Source of the DNA: Peptoniphilaceae bacterium
Lineage (GTDB): Bacteria; Bacillota; Clostridia; Tissierellales; Peptoniphilaceae
Assembly (NCBI GenBank): GCA_030152565.1
Contig: JASLJE010000006.1
Coordinates: 38,770-102,769, forward strand
Reading direction: 5' to 3'
DNA: 64,000 nucleotides
In this document: positions 33,266 through 44,797 of the stretch, one piece after another
Numbering within the stretch: the stretch's first letter is position 1
How the letters are laid out: the number at the start of each line of letters is the position of its first letter
Position numbers and translations under genes: made by a program
Notes under the pieces: generated by a model
The model's database searches: none
Told to the model about the DNA's origin: nothing
The model's input: only the letters and a program-made list of their open reading frames with translations

Positions 33266-35486
33266 TTCCTTCCTTGTCTCTTGTTAGATAACTACTATCA
33301 ACTAGAATTCTTCTAGGTTTACTTCCTTCATGTCCACTGATAATTCCCATGGCTTCCATTTGATCTACTATTCTACCCGCCCTAGCGTAACCTACCCTAA
33401 AGCGTCTTTGAATGGCCGATATGGATGCTTGGTCTTCTGTTATGACAAATTCTATGGCTTCAGATAAAAGTTCATCTGTATTTTCCAAAAGAGGATTGGC
33501 ATTTTCTGCCTTTTCTATTTCTTCTATAATAGCTTCGCTGTATTCTCCATCATTTTTATTGCTGATAAAGTCAACAACTTGCTCCACTTCATTCTCGCTC
33601 ACAAAGGCACCTTGTACCCTCATTGGCTTGGCCTGGTCTGCTGGGTGATATAGCATATCTCCCTTACCTAAAAGCTTTTCAGCTCCTGCCATGTCCAAGA
33701 TGGTCCTAGAGTCGATTTGTGATGATACTTGAAATGATATTCTCGAAGGTATATTAGCCTTTATAGTACCTGTTATTACATCAACTGAAGGTCTTTGTGT
33801 AGCTATAATTAAGTGAATACCACTGGCCCTACCCATTTGGGCAAGTCTGGTTATATAGTCTTCAATTTCAGTTGGAGCCTCCATCATCAAATCGGAAAGC
33901 TCGTCTATAATAACTACTACAAAAGGTAGATATTCCAAGTCTTCTTTCTGGGCTTTTTCATTATAAGAACCTATATCCCTACAATTATTCTTAGAGAAAA
34001 GCTTAAATCTCCTAACCATTTCTGTTACTACAGAACTTAAGGCATTGGCAGATTTCTTAGGATCAGTAACTACTGGAGCTAGTAAATGTGGTATTCCATT
34101 GTAAACACTTAGCTCTACAATCTTTGGATCTATCAGCATAAGTCTTACTTGATCAGGCGAATACTTGTAGATAATACTCATAATTATAGTATTAATACAA
34201 ACAGACTTACCAGATCCTGTTGCTCCTGCAACTAGGACGTGGGGCATCTTATCAATATTCGCTATTATAGGCTGGCCTGATATATTCCTTCCCAAGGCAA
34301 CGCTTATGTGTTTATTGTCCTTTTGGAAATCATCGGTCACGATTAATTCCTTAAGGGAAACCATATCCTTGCTCTTGTTGGGAACTTCTATTCCCACATA
34401 GGGTTTACCAGGTATAGGAGCCTCTATTCTGATTCCAGATGTTGCCAGGGCCAGGGATAGATCATTGGATAGGTTAACTATTCTACTTACCTTAATTCCA
34501 GGCTGAGGCTTTAATTCGTAAGAGGTTACTGTAGGTCCTCTATTGATGGTTACTACTTCCGCATCTATGGAGAAACTCTTTAGAGTTTTTTCTATAGTGC
34601 TAGCGTTTTCTAGAAGAATATCGTTTCCATCTCCACCCTTGGATTTAAATGATTTCAAAAGTTCAAGAGGAGGTTTTATATATTCGACTTCCTCTATGAC
34701 TGGCATATCAAAATCTTCCACTTCTCTTTCTACTTCTTTTTCATCCCTTAAATCCAGGTCTTTAATTTCTTCCACATCATTTGCTTTTTGGTCGTGTGAA
34801 TTAATGGTTATCTCTTCATTTTCCACAAGATCAAAATTATCAGATGGTTTTTCATTCTTTTGAATATTATTATTGGCAATGATTTTTTCTTTTTTCTTTC
34901 TTTCCTTCTTCTTTTCCTTCATATCTACTTGGGTTTTCTTTATAGATTCTTTTAATTTTTTGAAAATATCAGAAAATTTATAGTCAAAAAAGACCACTAA
35001 AGATATGGGTAGAATAATAAAGAATGAAAGATATATTCCCACATTACCCATTAGTTTATAAGCGACAAAATGCATGCTGGTTGCTATGATTCCCGCTCCC
35101 TTATGCACCTTTGCCAAATTGTTTGAGTTAGCTATTTTTTCCTGGAAGTTACTTCCCTTATCGAAAAAAGTAGCTAATAAAATCATGGAAGATATATATA
35201 ATAAAATCCCCATGACAGCTTTTTTCTTCATGTTATTTCTAAACTTGCCCATGGCAAAAATAAAATAATAAAATAGAAATATTAAGGGAAATATATAAGC
35301 AGAATATCCAAATAAAATAAAGAAAAGTCCGCCTACATACTTGCCGAAAAATCCCATTTTGCTTCCAAATGCAATAGCTGCAAAGACAAGTATGGATACG
35401 ATAAGTACAAGGGTATTTATGATTTCACTCTTGTTATTAACTTTTCTTTTTTTACTTTTTTTACGTTTTTTACTAGTCTGACTCAT
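33249..35486 (-). CDS. ftsK: DNA translocase FtsK/SpoIIIE
   Basis: A 745-residue septal DNA pump that clears chromosome ends during division. Four membrane helices occupy about residues 25-160, then an acidic and Lys-rich linker. The motor domain has Walker A GATGSGKS and Walker B VVIIDELSDLM; the C-terminal gamma winged helix (SAIQRRFRVGYARAGRIVDQME) would read KOPS/SRS polarity sequences. GGAGGAAAT precedes the ATG. FtsK proteins also activate Xer recombination, and a Xer-like recombinase is encoded at 22307-23293. Confidence 0.95.
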   Translation of the reverse strand: MSQTSKKRKKSKKRKVNNKSEIINTLVLIVSILVFAAIAFGSKMGFFGKYVGGLFFILFGYSAYIFPLIFLFYYFIFAMGKFRNNMKKKAVMGILLYISSMILLATFFDKGSNFQEKIANSNNLAKVHKGAGIIATSMHFVAYKLMGNVGIYLSFFIILPISLVVFFDYKFSDIFKKLKESIKKTQVDMKEKKKERKKKEKIIANNNIQKNEKPSDNFDLVENEEITINSHDQKANDVEEIKDLDLRDEKEVEREVEDFDMPVIEEVEYIKPPLELLKSFKSKGGDGNDILLENASTIEKTLKSFSIDAEVVTINRGPTVTSYELKPQPGIKVSRIVNLSNDLSLALATSGIRIEAPIPGKPYVGIEVPNKSKDMVSLKELIVTDDFQKDNKHISVALGRNISGQPIIANIDKMPHVLVAGATGSGKSVCINTIIMSIIYKYSPDQVRLMLIDPKIVELSVYNGIPHLLAPVVTDPKKSANALSSVVTEMVRRFKLFSKNNCRDIGSYNEKAQKEDLEYLPFVVVIIDELSDLMMEAPTEIEDYITRLAQMGRASGIHLIIATQRPSVDVITGTIKANIPSRISFQVSSQIDSRTILDMAGAEKLLGKGDMLYHPADQAKPMRVQGAFVSENEVEQVVDFISNKNDGEYSEAIIEEIEKAENANPLLENTDELLSEAIEFVITEDQASISAIQRRFRVGYARAGRIVDQMEAMGIISGHEGSKPRRILVDSSYLTRDKEGNEDVI

Positions 35487-35523
35487 ATTTCCTCCAACTC
35501 TAACTCATATAATATTATAACAT

Positions 35524-35547
35524 AAAAAAGCCTACCTTATAAGGTAG
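35524..35547 (-). terminator. Terminator of pnp
   Basis: The palindrome CTACCTTATAAGGTAG (35532-35547) is followed on the minus strand by GCTTTTTT. Confidence 0.9.
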
Positions 35548-35562
35548 ACTAGATATTATTTA

Positions 35563-37662
35563 TTATTCAGTTTTTGGTAATAAGGCTTTTCTAGATAAAT
35601 TAATTCTTCCCTTTTCATCTATTTCAATTACCTTAACCATTATTTCGTCTCCGATTTTTACAACATCTTCAACTTTTTCAACTCTCTTATTGTCTAATTG
35701 GCTAATGTGTACTAGACCTTCCTTACCATTAGAGAACTCTGTAAAGGCACCGAATTTCATTATTCTAACTACTTTTCCTAGGTAAACATCTCCAATTTCT
35801 GGTTCTACTACTATGCTCTTAATGATTTCTATAGCTTCTTCTCCGCCCTTAGCATCATTAGAACTTACTGTAATGTGACCATCGTCTTCTATGTCAATCT
35901 TTACGCCTGTTCTATCTATAATTGAGTTTATAGTCTTACCACCGCTACCTATAACTTCTCTAACCTTGTCCGGATGGATGTCGATTGTGTAAAGTCTTGG
36001 TGCATAAGGTGATAGGTCATCTCTTGGTTGTTCTATGGCTTGTTTCATATTTTCTAAAATATGCATTCTTGCAATCTTAGCATCATTTAGAGCTTCTTCT
36101 AATACTGCTCTATCGATACCAGCGATCTTAATATCCATTTGTAGGGCTGTGATACCTTCTTTTGTACCAGCAACCTTAAAGTCCATATCTCCCAAGTGGT
36201 CTTCTAGACCTTGGATATCAGTCAAGATGGCAATTTGTCCATTTTCCTTGATAAGTCCCATGGCAATACCTGCAACTGGAGCCTTGATTGGTACTCCTGC
36301 ATCCATTAGGGCAAGGGTTGAACCACAAATTGAAGCTTGTGAACTTGATCCATTGGAGCTTAATACTTCTGATACTAGTCTAATAACGTATGGGAAGTCT
36401 TTTTCACTAGGTATAACTGGTTCTAAAGCTCTTTCAGCCAATCTACCATGTCCGATTTCTCTTCTACCAGGTCCTCTTAAAGGCCTACTATCTCCTACAC
36501 AGAAAGGTGGGAAATTGTAGTGGTGGATATATCTTTTTTTAACTTCTTCTTCAGTTAAACCATCAATGTATTGAACATCACTAGGTGATCCTAAAGTAGC
36601 TATAGTAAGAACTTGAGTTTGTCCACGAGTAAATAAGCCTGAACCATGTACTCTTGGTATAAAGGCAACTTCACTTGATAAAGGTCTGATTTCAGTTAAC
36701 TTTCTTCCATCAGGTCTAACGTGTTCTTCAGTTATTAATCTTCTAACTTCATACTTCATCATAGCGTCATAGATAGATCTAATTTCTTTTTCAATACAAT
36801 CAGCATCTTCTGCTTCAGCGTCTACTAGAGCTTCAATAACTTCTTTTTCTAGTCCATCAACATTATCTTGTCTTTCCATCTTGTCAGCACTCTTAAGAGC
36901 TGTAGATAGTTTATCGCCAATGAATTCTTTCATTTTAGCTTCAAGGTCATGATTTACTTCTGGAGCAAGAAATTCTTTCTTTTCCAAACCTATTTCTTTT
37001 TGAATGTCTTCAATGAATAGGCAAATTTGTTTGATTTCTTCATGGGCAAACAAGATAGCTTCAAGCATTTGAGTTTCGGATAATTCATTTGCTCCCGCTT
37101 CAACCATCATGATAGCTTCTTTAGTACCTGCAACTGTTAAGTCTAGATCTGAAACTTCTTTTTGAGCATCTGTAGGGTTTATTATGTATTCTCCGTCAAC
37201 ATAACCAACTGATACAGCTCCTGTAGGTCCATTAAAAGGTATATCTGAAATACTTAAAGCTATTGATGAACCAACCATACTTAAGATTCCTGTATTGTGG
37301 TCCTTGTCTGCTGAAAAGACAGTAGCTATTACTTGTACGTCATTCTTATAGCCTTCTGGGAAAAGTGGTCTGATAGGTCTGTCTATCATTCTTGAGTTTA
37401 ATGTAGCCTCATCTGTTGGCTTACCTTCCCTTTTGATGTAGCCTCCAGGAATTCTTCCTACAGCATACATTTTTTCTTGATACTCACAAGTTAAAGGGAA
37501 AAAGTCGATACCATCTCTTGGCTCATCGGATGCAACGGCAGTAACAAGTACTACTGAATCTCCAGATTTTACTAAACATGCTCCATTGGCTTGTTCAGCT
37601 ACTTTTCCAATTTGTACCGTAAACTCGGTATTATCTGATTTGTAAATATAATCTTTTACCAT
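35563..37662 (-). CDS. pnp: Polyribonucleotide nucleotidyltransferase (PNPase)
   Basis: A 699-residue phosphorolytic 3'-5' exoribonuclease. Two RNase PH domains (about 10-140 and 310-540, the second with GRREIGHGRLAERAL and SEVLSSNGSSSQAS) are separated by a helical domain, then a KH domain (IGSGGKTINSI) and an S1 domain (GAFTEFSNGKEGLVHISQL). It follows rpsO across a 48-base gap with a partial terminator. PNPase works in decay together with RNase Y encoded downstream in the window. Confidence 0.97.
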   Translation of the reverse strand: MVKDYIYKSDNTEFTVQIGKVAEQANGACLVKSGDSVVLVTAVASDEPRDGIDFFPLTCEYQEKMYAVGRIPGGYIKREGKPTDEATLNSRMIDRPIRPLFPEGYKNDVQVIATVFSADKDHNTGILSMVGSSIALSISDIPFNGPTGAVSVGYVDGEYIINPTDAQKEVSDLDLTVAGTKEAIMMVEAGANELSETQMLEAILFAHEEIKQICLFIEDIQKEIGLEKKEFLAPEVNHDLEAKMKEFIGDKLSTALKSADKMERQDNVDGLEKEVIEALVDAEAEDADCIEKEIRSIYDAMMKYEVRRLITEEHVRPDGRKLTEIRPLSSEVAFIPRVHGSGLFTRGQTQVLTIATLGSPSDVQYIDGLTEEEVKKRYIHHYNFPPFCVGDSRPLRGPGRREIGHGRLAERALEPVIPSEKDFPYVIRLVSEVLSSNGSSSQASICGSTLALMDAGVPIKAPVAGIAMGLIKENGQIAILTDIQGLEDHLGDMDFKVAGTKEGITALQMDIKIAGIDRAVLEEALNDAKIARMHILENMKQAIEQPRDDLSPYAPRLYTIDIHPDKVREVIGSGGKTINSIIDRTGVKIDIEDDGHITVSSNDAKGGEEAIEIIKSIVVEPEIGDVYLGKVVRIMKFGAFTEFSNGKEGLVHISQLDNKRVEKVEDVVKIGDEIMVKVIEIDEKGRINLSRKALLPKTE

Positions 37663-37686
37663 TACTCCTCCTTTTGATAAAAATAT

Positions 37687-37707
37687 AAGAGCGGATACTC
37701 CGCTCTT
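37687..37707 (-). terminator. Hairpin between rpsO and pnp
   Basis: AAGAGCGG (37687-37694) and CCGCTCTT (37700-37707) form an 8-bp stem; the minus-strand tail TATATTTTT is interrupted, so read-through into pnp is likely. In other bacteria this junction is a processing site. Confidence 0.7.
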
Positions 37708-37710
37708 TTA

Positions 37711-37977
37711 CTAGCCTCTTATGTTCAATTTTTTAATTAAAGCACGGTATCTTTCGATATCAGTCTTTTGTAGGTAGTTTAATAACCCTTTTCTTTGACC
37801 GATCATCATGAATAGACCTCTTCTTGAAGCGTGGTCTTTCTTATGTGTCTTTAAGTGTTCAGTTAAATCAACAATTTGACGGCTCAAGATTGCGATTTGA
37901 ACTTCAGGAGAACCTGTATCTCCTTCTTTTAATTGATATTCTTTAATTATTGCTGCTTTTTGTTCTTTAGTTAACAT
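37711..37977 (-). CDS. rpsO: 30S ribosomal protein S15
   Basis: An 88-residue primary 16S rRNA-binding protein. The sequence carries GDTGSPEVQIAILSRQI and HKKDHASRRGLFMMIGQRKGLLNYL, both hallmark S15 regions. GGAGGAATAAAAA precedes the ATG. It has its own promoter and a structured leader of about 75 bases and is followed by pnp. Confidence 0.98.
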   Translation of the reverse strand: MLTKEQKAAIIKEYQLKEGDTGSPEVQIAILSRQIVDLTEHLKTHKKDHASRRGLFMMIGQRKGLLNYLQKTDIERYRALIKKLNIRG

Positions 37978-37984
37978 TTTTTAT

Positions 37985-38050
37985 TCCTCCATAAATTTTT
38001 ATACACTGATGACCGAGTATTGGTCGGAGATCCTAAGACCCAGTCATAGC
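37985..38050 (-). promoter_or_regulatory. Structured rpsO leader, possible S15 autoregulation site
   Basis: In the minus-strand transcript ATGAC pairs with GTCAT to close a domain that contains GGTC/GACC and an alternative CCGA/TCGG helix. S15 is known to repress its own mRNA through junction structures in several bacteria. The fold here is hand-drawn and no known S15 motif was matched. Confidence 0.4.
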
Positions 38051-38060
38051 ATTCTTTAGT

Positions 38061-38089
38061 ATGATATCACATATACTGGCCTTTGTAAA
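38061..38089 (-). promoter_or_regulatory. rpsO promoter
   Basis: Minus-strand TTTACA (38089-38084), 17-base spacer, TATCAT (38066-38061). It begins just past the ribF stop codon. Confidence 0.75.
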
Positions 38090-38091
38090 TA

Positions 38092-39027
38092 TTATTTATC
38101 ATTTTCAAAAAATATTCTAGCCTGTGATAAATCGTAGTTCATTTGGTCTATTAAGCCTTCCTTGGAATCAAATTTTATCTGGTCCCTAGTCTTCTTAATA
38201 AATTCCAATCTCACATCCTTACCGTAGATATTTTTATCAAAATCTATAATAAAGGTTTCAATTTTAACATCGTCTGAATCAGTGAAGGTAGGATTGGTTC
38301 CTATACTGGTAAGGGATGGATGTTTTTCTCCATCAATCCATATATAGGTTAAATATAAGGCGTCATTTGGTATCAGGTAGTTAAAGTTAAGATCTATATT
38401 GGCTGTAGGAAAACCAAGGATTTTACCCCCTCTTTTTTCTCCATCTACAACCCTACCATTAACCCAGTAGTTATGGGTTAAAAGATCCTTTACCTGGTCC
38501 ACATTGCCTTCCTTAATAGCTGTTCTTATGATAGTTGAACTGGCCATGTCCTCGTTATAGAAGATAGGATCAACCACATTGACATCTATTAGGTCCTTGT
38601 CGTCGTATTCTTTTAACTCTGTAACAGTACCCTTGGCGAATTTTCCAAAGGTGTAGTCCCTGCCCACAACTATACTTTTTGCATTTAAATCCTCACCTAT
38701 AAATTTAAGGATAAATTCCTCATTGGTCAGTTGAGCAAATTCAAATGTAAAATCTACTATAAAAACTTGTTCTATACCTATTTGATCAAGTATTTCTATC
38801 TTATCTTCTAATGAAGTCAAGTATCTAGAAGGTCTTTTCTTAAAAATTTCATTAGTATGTTGTTTAAATAGTAGAACAGATGATTTTAAGTTTTTTTCTC
38901 GGGCTACTTCCAAGACCTTATCCATTATTTGTCTATGGCCTATATGAATACCGTCAAAATTACCTAGTCCAACAACAGCTGGTTCTAATTCTTCTGTATT
39001 TTTATCTAAATCTATTACCTTAACCAT
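38092..39027 (-). CDS. ribF: Bifunctional riboflavin kinase/FAD synthetase
   Basis: Converts riboflavin to FMN and then FAD. The 311-residue protein has an N-terminal nucleotidyltransferase domain (GLGNFDGIHIGHRQI) and a C-terminal kinase domain (GRVVDGEKRGGKILGFPTANI). It is the last gene of the rimP-nusA cluster and overlaps truB by one base (TAATG). Riboflavin supply appears again at the window end, where ribH is partly visible. Confidence 0.96.
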   Translation of the reverse strand: MVKVIDLDKNTEELEPAVVGLGNFDGIHIGHRQIMDKVLEVAREKNLKSSVLLFKQHTNEIFKKRPSRYLTSLEDKIEILDQIGIEQVFIVDFTFEFAQLTNEEFILKFIGEDLNAKSIVVGRDYTFGKFAKGTVTELKEYDDKDLIDVNVVDPIFYNEDMASSTIIRTAIKEGNVDQVKDLLTHNYWVNGRVVDGEKRGGKILGFPTANIDLNFNYLIPNDALYLTYIWIDGEKHPSLTSIGTNPTFTDSDDVKIETFIIDFDKNIYGKDVRLEFIKKTRDQIKFDSKEGLIDQMNYDLSQARIFFENDK

Positions 39028-39911
39028 TAATAAAGTACTCTCTCCATTTTCAAAATATTTTTATTAATACTTCCTATGCCTAAAAATTCACCACCGGCAA
39101 AAACCTTGAGAAATTCCTGGTCTGGTCTTGCCATTCTCAAACTTTCCAAGCCTATTCTTTGGCCGTTTAAAAGTCTATTTTTAAATTCAATGTCCATGTA
39201 GATATCATCAAGATTATATAGACTATCCTCTATAGGGATAAGCCTTGATAAAATATCTTCACTTTCCATAGTCTTTATATCCATAATATCTATGGTGTCT
39301 TCTAGCTTGAATCTACCTACAGATACTCTTTCCAGGTGGGACATGTAGGCTAGGGTATTAAGTTCTTCGGCTATATCTACAACTAAGGACCTAACATAGG
39401 TACCCTTGGAACAGTGGACATGAAATTTAACTTTATTGTCCTCTAAGTCTAAAAGCTCCAACTTGTAGATAGTTACCAGTCTTTTTTTTCTTTCCACCTC
39501 TATACCCTGTCTAGCTAGGTCATAGAGCTTCTTACCATCTTGCTTGATGGCCGAATACATGGGAGGAAGTTGCTCTATAGGTCCCTTGAACTTTTCAAAG
39601 GCTTCTAGAATCTCCTCTTTACTAAAATAAATCTTGTCAGAGCTTCCGGTTTCTTCCCCGTAGGAATCATAGGTGGTAGTAGATTTCCCAAAGGTCATCT
39701 CACCTACATACTCCTTGCCCTGGGCCATGATAAACTCACTTACCCTGGTTGCCTTACCTATGCAGATGGGTAAAACCCCTCTTACCATAGGATCTAGGGT
39801 ACCAGTATGGCCAACTTTTTTTATTTTAGTACTTCTTCTAACAATATTCACCACATCATGTGATGTCATATCTATATCTTTATTAACTAATAATATTCCC
39901 TTTTCCATCAC
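39027..39911 (-). CDS. truB: tRNA pseudouridine(55) synthase
   Basis: Makes pseudouridine 55 in the T loop of tRNAs. The 294-residue protein shows GILLVNKDIDMTSHDVV and the catalytic motif GHTGTLDPMVRGVLP with its Asp, plus PPMYSAIKQDGKKLY. It overlaps nrnA by 29 bases and ribF by one. Its place in the rbfA-nrnA-truB-ribF run is standard for Firmicutes. Confidence 0.96.
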   Translation of the reverse strand: MMEKGILLVNKDIDMTSHDVVNIVRRSTKIKKVGHTGTLDPMVRGVLPICIGKATRVSEFIMAQGKEYVGEMTFGKSTTTYDSYGEETGSSDKIYFSKEEILEAFEKFKGPIEQLPPMYSAIKQDGKKLYDLARQGIEVERKKRLVTIYKLELLDLEDNKVKFHVHCSKGTYVRSLVVDIAEELNTLAYMSHLERVSVGRFKLEDTIDIMDIKTMESEDILSRLIPIEDSLYNLDDIYMDIEFKNRLLNGQRIGLESLRMARPDQEFLKVFAGGEFLGIGSINKNILKMERVLY

Positions 39912-40860
39912 ACAACTTCTCTAATCTTTCTATCATTATTTCCCAGGCTTCTTCCTGGCTCTTACCTTCCATAGGAAAACCAGAAGCTCTTATATGGCCG
40001 CCACCGCCAAACTCTTGGGCGATTTTTGACACATCTATATCTTCCTTACTCCTTAGACTAACCTTTTGAAAGTCCTTGGCATTTTCCTTAATTAGGCAGG
40101 ATACCTCTACTCCCTCTATGCTCTTAAGAACACTTACTAGAGGATCTGTTTCCGATTGGCTCAAGTCATACTTTTCCAATTGGTCCAGACTAAGACTTGA
40201 AACTGAAATCTTATTATCACAAAGGTAGTGGGTCCTTGCTAGAACCTCTCCCTCCAATAAAAGATAATTTTTATTGGTGCTTTCATAAAGGCTGTTGTGA
40301 ATAAGTTGTTTTTCAGCTCCCCTATCTATAAGTTCTGCTGCCAGTCTTAGGGTCTTGGCTTCTGTAGATTCATAAAGAAACCTATTGGTATCTGTAATCA
40401 TACCCAGGTAAAGCATGGTGGCTCCATCCTTAGGTATAGCCATCTTGTTTTCTAATAAAAGTTCAGTTACTAATTGGCAGGTTGAACTGGCATCTGGCTC
40501 TATTATATTGTGCCTACAAAAACCACTGTTGGTCCTATGATGGTCAATACAAAGAGAGTTTTTAGCAAGTTTAAAAAACTCTAGCCCACTTCCAATTCTA
40601 CTTTCTGCAGCCACGTCAGTTACTATAAATAAGTCTACTGGCCTAGGATCTTGATCTTTTAACAAATCCTTTTGTTTTAAGAATCTAAAGTTTTTAGGAT
40701 AGTCATCATTTTTAACATAGATAACTTCCTTGCCCATGGCCTCTAGACATAAACCTAATCCTAAGGAAGAGCCTAGGGCATCTCCATCAGGACTTAGGTG
40801 GGAACAAATGGCTATAGTATTTGCCTGGTCTATTTGTTCCTTAAATATCTTCGCTCTCAT
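39883..40860 (-). CDS. nrnA: Bifunctional oligoribonuclease and PAP phosphatase NrnA
   Basis: A DHH-family phosphoesterase that degrades nanoRNAs and 3'-phosphoadenosine 5'-phosphate. The metal motifs SHLSPDGDALGS, TDVA and the name-giving DHHRTNSGF are present, and GGGGHIRASGF lies in the DHHA1 substrate domain. The frame runs to 40881, but ATG 40860 with AGGA upstream gives the normal N-terminus MRAKIFKEQ. It overlaps rbfA by 20 bases. Confidence 0.93.
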   Translation of the reverse strand: MRAKIFKEQIDQANTIAICSHLSPDGDALGSSLGLGLCLEAMGKEVIYVKNDDYPKNFRFLKQKDLLKDQDPRPVDLFIVTDVAAESRIGSGLEFFKLAKNSLCIDHHRTNSGFCRHNIIEPDASSTCQLVTELLLENKMAIPKDGATMLYLGMITDTNRFLYESTEAKTLRLAAELIDRGAEKQLIHNSLYESTNKNYLLLEGEVLARTHYLCDNKISVSSLSLDQLEKYDLSQSETDPLVSVLKSIEGVEVSCLIKENAKDFQKVSLRSKEDIDVSKIAQEFGGGGHIRASGFPMEGKSQEEAWEIMIERLEKLCDGKGNIIS

Positions 40861-41227
40861 ATTTTTTCCTATTCTCTTCATCTTGTTTTATAACCTTGTC
40901 AATTAGGTTGTCCATATAGATACCTCTTTCAATAGTTTCGTCTAAAACGAATATTAATTCTGGTATATGGCGCAGTCTTAATCTTTGGCCTAATTCTTTC
41001 TTTATAAAACCTTTTGAGCTATTAAGTCCTTCAATAGTTTCTTCTTTTTCTTGATCACTACCTATGATGGATACAAAGACCTTAGCCTGGCTTAGGTCAT
41101 TTGTAAGCTCCACATCATTAAGGGAGGCAAGACTAGAAACTCTAGGATCTTTTAAGTCAATAGAAATAATACTTGATATTTCTTTTTTCAATTCTTGAGC
41201 TATTCTTCTAGTTCTTTTTAAATCCAT
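40841..41227 (-). CDS. rbfA: 30S ribosome-binding factor A
   Basis: A 128-residue KH-like protein that helps mature the 16S rRNA 5' end. Typical segments are RIAQELKKEISSII near the N-terminus and LRHIPELIFVLDETIERG near the C-terminus. It starts 9 bases after infB. Confidence 0.96.
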   Translation of the reverse strand: MDLKRTRRIAQELKKEISSIISIDLKDPRVSSLASLNDVELTNDLSQAKVFVSIIGSDQEKEETIEGLNSSKGFIKKELGQRLRLRHIPELIFVLDETIERGIYMDNLIDKVIKQDEENRKKYESEDI

Positions 41228-41235
41228 AATATCTC

Positions 41236-43296
<2,061 letters not shown>

Positions 43297-43306
43297 ACAA
43301 TCACCT

Positions 43307-43564
43307 CTAATTTACATAATCTCTAATCTCCTGATAAAATTCATCATTTATTCTTGTCTTTAGAGCAGAATTAAGTAATTTCTTTTTTATGGCATTGTCT
43401 AGGCACTTTTCATTTTTACAAATGTAGGCCCCTCTACCGTTTTTCTTTCCACTCTCGTCAATGGATACCTGTTTATCTTTGTCTCTGACAATTCTAATCA
43501 ATTGATTTTTATCTTTTTGCTCATGGCATGATATACATTTCCTAAGCACTTCTTTTTTATTCAT
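43307..43564 (-). CDS. rnpM: RNA-binding protein RnpM (YlxR family)
   Basis: An 85-residue DUF448 protein with RKCISCHE at the N-terminus and GRGAYICKNEKCL in the second half, each with a cysteine pair. YlxR was recently described as an RNase P modulator in B. subtilis. It overlaps nusA by 8 bases. The usual next gene, the L7Ae-like ylxQ, is missing: infB starts only 10 bases further on. Confidence 0.9.
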   Translation of the reverse strand: MNKKEVLRKCISCHEQKDKNQLIRIVRDKDKQVSIDESGKKNGRGAYICKNEKCLDNAIKKKLLNSALKTRINDEFYQEIRDYVN

Positions 43565-44789
43565 TGTCTTCCTCTAGTAAAGAATCATCTAAGTCTAAAT
43601 CTAGTTCTTCTTCTTGGTCTAGTTCATTTTCAACTTCTTCAACTATTTCTTCATTTGAAAAGTCTTCTTCAACCACTTCCAAAACTTCTAGATTATCTGC
43701 TTCTTCTGCTAGTCTTTCTAATTCTTCTTGTCTTTTAGCCTCTTGTTCAAGGACTTCAGCATATTGACTTTGTCCCTTAATATCTATTTTCCAATTAGTT
43801 AACTTGGCTGCCAATCTTACATTTTGACCTTCCTTACCTATGGCAAGGGACAATTGGTCATCTGGTACTATGGCTATAGCTGATTTTTCATCTTCATTAA
43901 CTATCACATCAATAACATCTGATGGGCTTAAGGAGTTGGATATAAAGGCCTTAATGTCTGGACTCCAAACAATAATGTCTATCTTTTCTCCGTCTATCTC
44001 ATCTACTATGGCATTAACTCTAGCACCCTTAAATCCTACACAGGCACCAACTGGGTCTACTGTGTCGTCATTGGCAAAAACTGCCATCTTGGTTCTAAAG
44101 CCAGCCTCTCTAGCTATAGATATGATTTCTACAACTCCCTCATGTATTTCAGGAACTTCTACTTCAAATAATCTTTTTATCAAGTTGGAACTTGATCTGG
44201 AAAGGATTATTTGTGGTCCCTTAGGAGTAGCCTTTACTTCTGATACAAATAGCTTAATCCTGTCGCCAGGTTCTATTACTTCATTGGGAACCTGTTCACT
44301 TGGAGGTATAAAGCCTTCAGTCTTGCCCAGGTTAATATAGATGTTATTAAAGTCTATTCTTTGAACATCTCCAGTGATTAATTCTCTTTCCCTGTCGATG
44401 AAATCTTCATAGATAGCTTGTCTTTCAGCATCTCTTATTTGTTGGATAACAATATTTCTAGCTGTTTGGGCAGCCACCCTACCAAAGTTTTTAGGAACTA
44501 CCTTTACCTTTAGTATATCTCCATAGGAAATAGTCTTTCTTTTAGTTCTGGCTTCTTCCAGGGTCACTTGTGTATTTGGGTTTTCAACCTCTTCTACAAC
44601 TTCCTTAAGTGCGTATACTGAAACATCACCTTTTTCATGATCTATCTTAATTTCTACATTTGAATCTTCGTCAAAGTTTTTTTCATAGCTTTTTAATAAT
44701 GCTTTTTCAATTGCTTCAAGTATTGTCGATTTGGCAATACCCTTCTCTCTTTCAATTTCTTCTAAAGCGTTAATAAATTCCTTATTCAT
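43557..44789 (-). CDS. nusA: Transcription factor NusA
   Basis: Modulates pausing and termination of RNA polymerase. The 410-residue protein has the N-terminal polymerase-binding domain (FINALEEIEREKGI), an S1 domain, and two KH domains (DPVGACVGFKGARVNAIV, LAIGKEGQNVRLAAKLT). The C-terminus is a strongly acidic tail of about 50 residues in place of the AR repeats of E. coli, as in other Firmicutes. It lies 8 bases after rimP. Confidence 0.97.
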   Translation of the reverse strand: MNKEFINALEEIEREKGIAKSTILEAIEKALLKSYEKNFDEDSNVEIKIDHEKGDVSVYALKEVVEEVENPNTQVTLEEARTKRKTISYGDILKVKVVPKNFGRVAAQTARNIVIQQIRDAERQAIYEDFIDRERELITGDVQRIDFNNIYINLGKTEGFIPPSEQVPNEVIEPGDRIKLFVSEVKATPKGPQIILSRSSSNLIKRLFEVEVPEIHEGVVEIISIAREAGFRTKMAVFANDDTVDPVGACVGFKGARVNAIVDEIDGEKIDIIVWSPDIKAFISNSLSPSDVIDVIVNEDEKSAIAIVPDDQLSLAIGKEGQNVRLAAKLTNWKIDIKGQSQYAEVLEQEAKRQEELERLAEEADNLEVLEVVEEDFSNEEIVEEVENELDQEEELDLDLDDSLLEEDNE

Positions 44790-44797
44790 TTTTCACC

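Noticed and set aside
43564..44340. Plus-strand Ser-rich frames opposite nusA and infB
   Set aside because: They are antisense shadows of acidic coding sequence, with no ribosome binding sites or family-like content.
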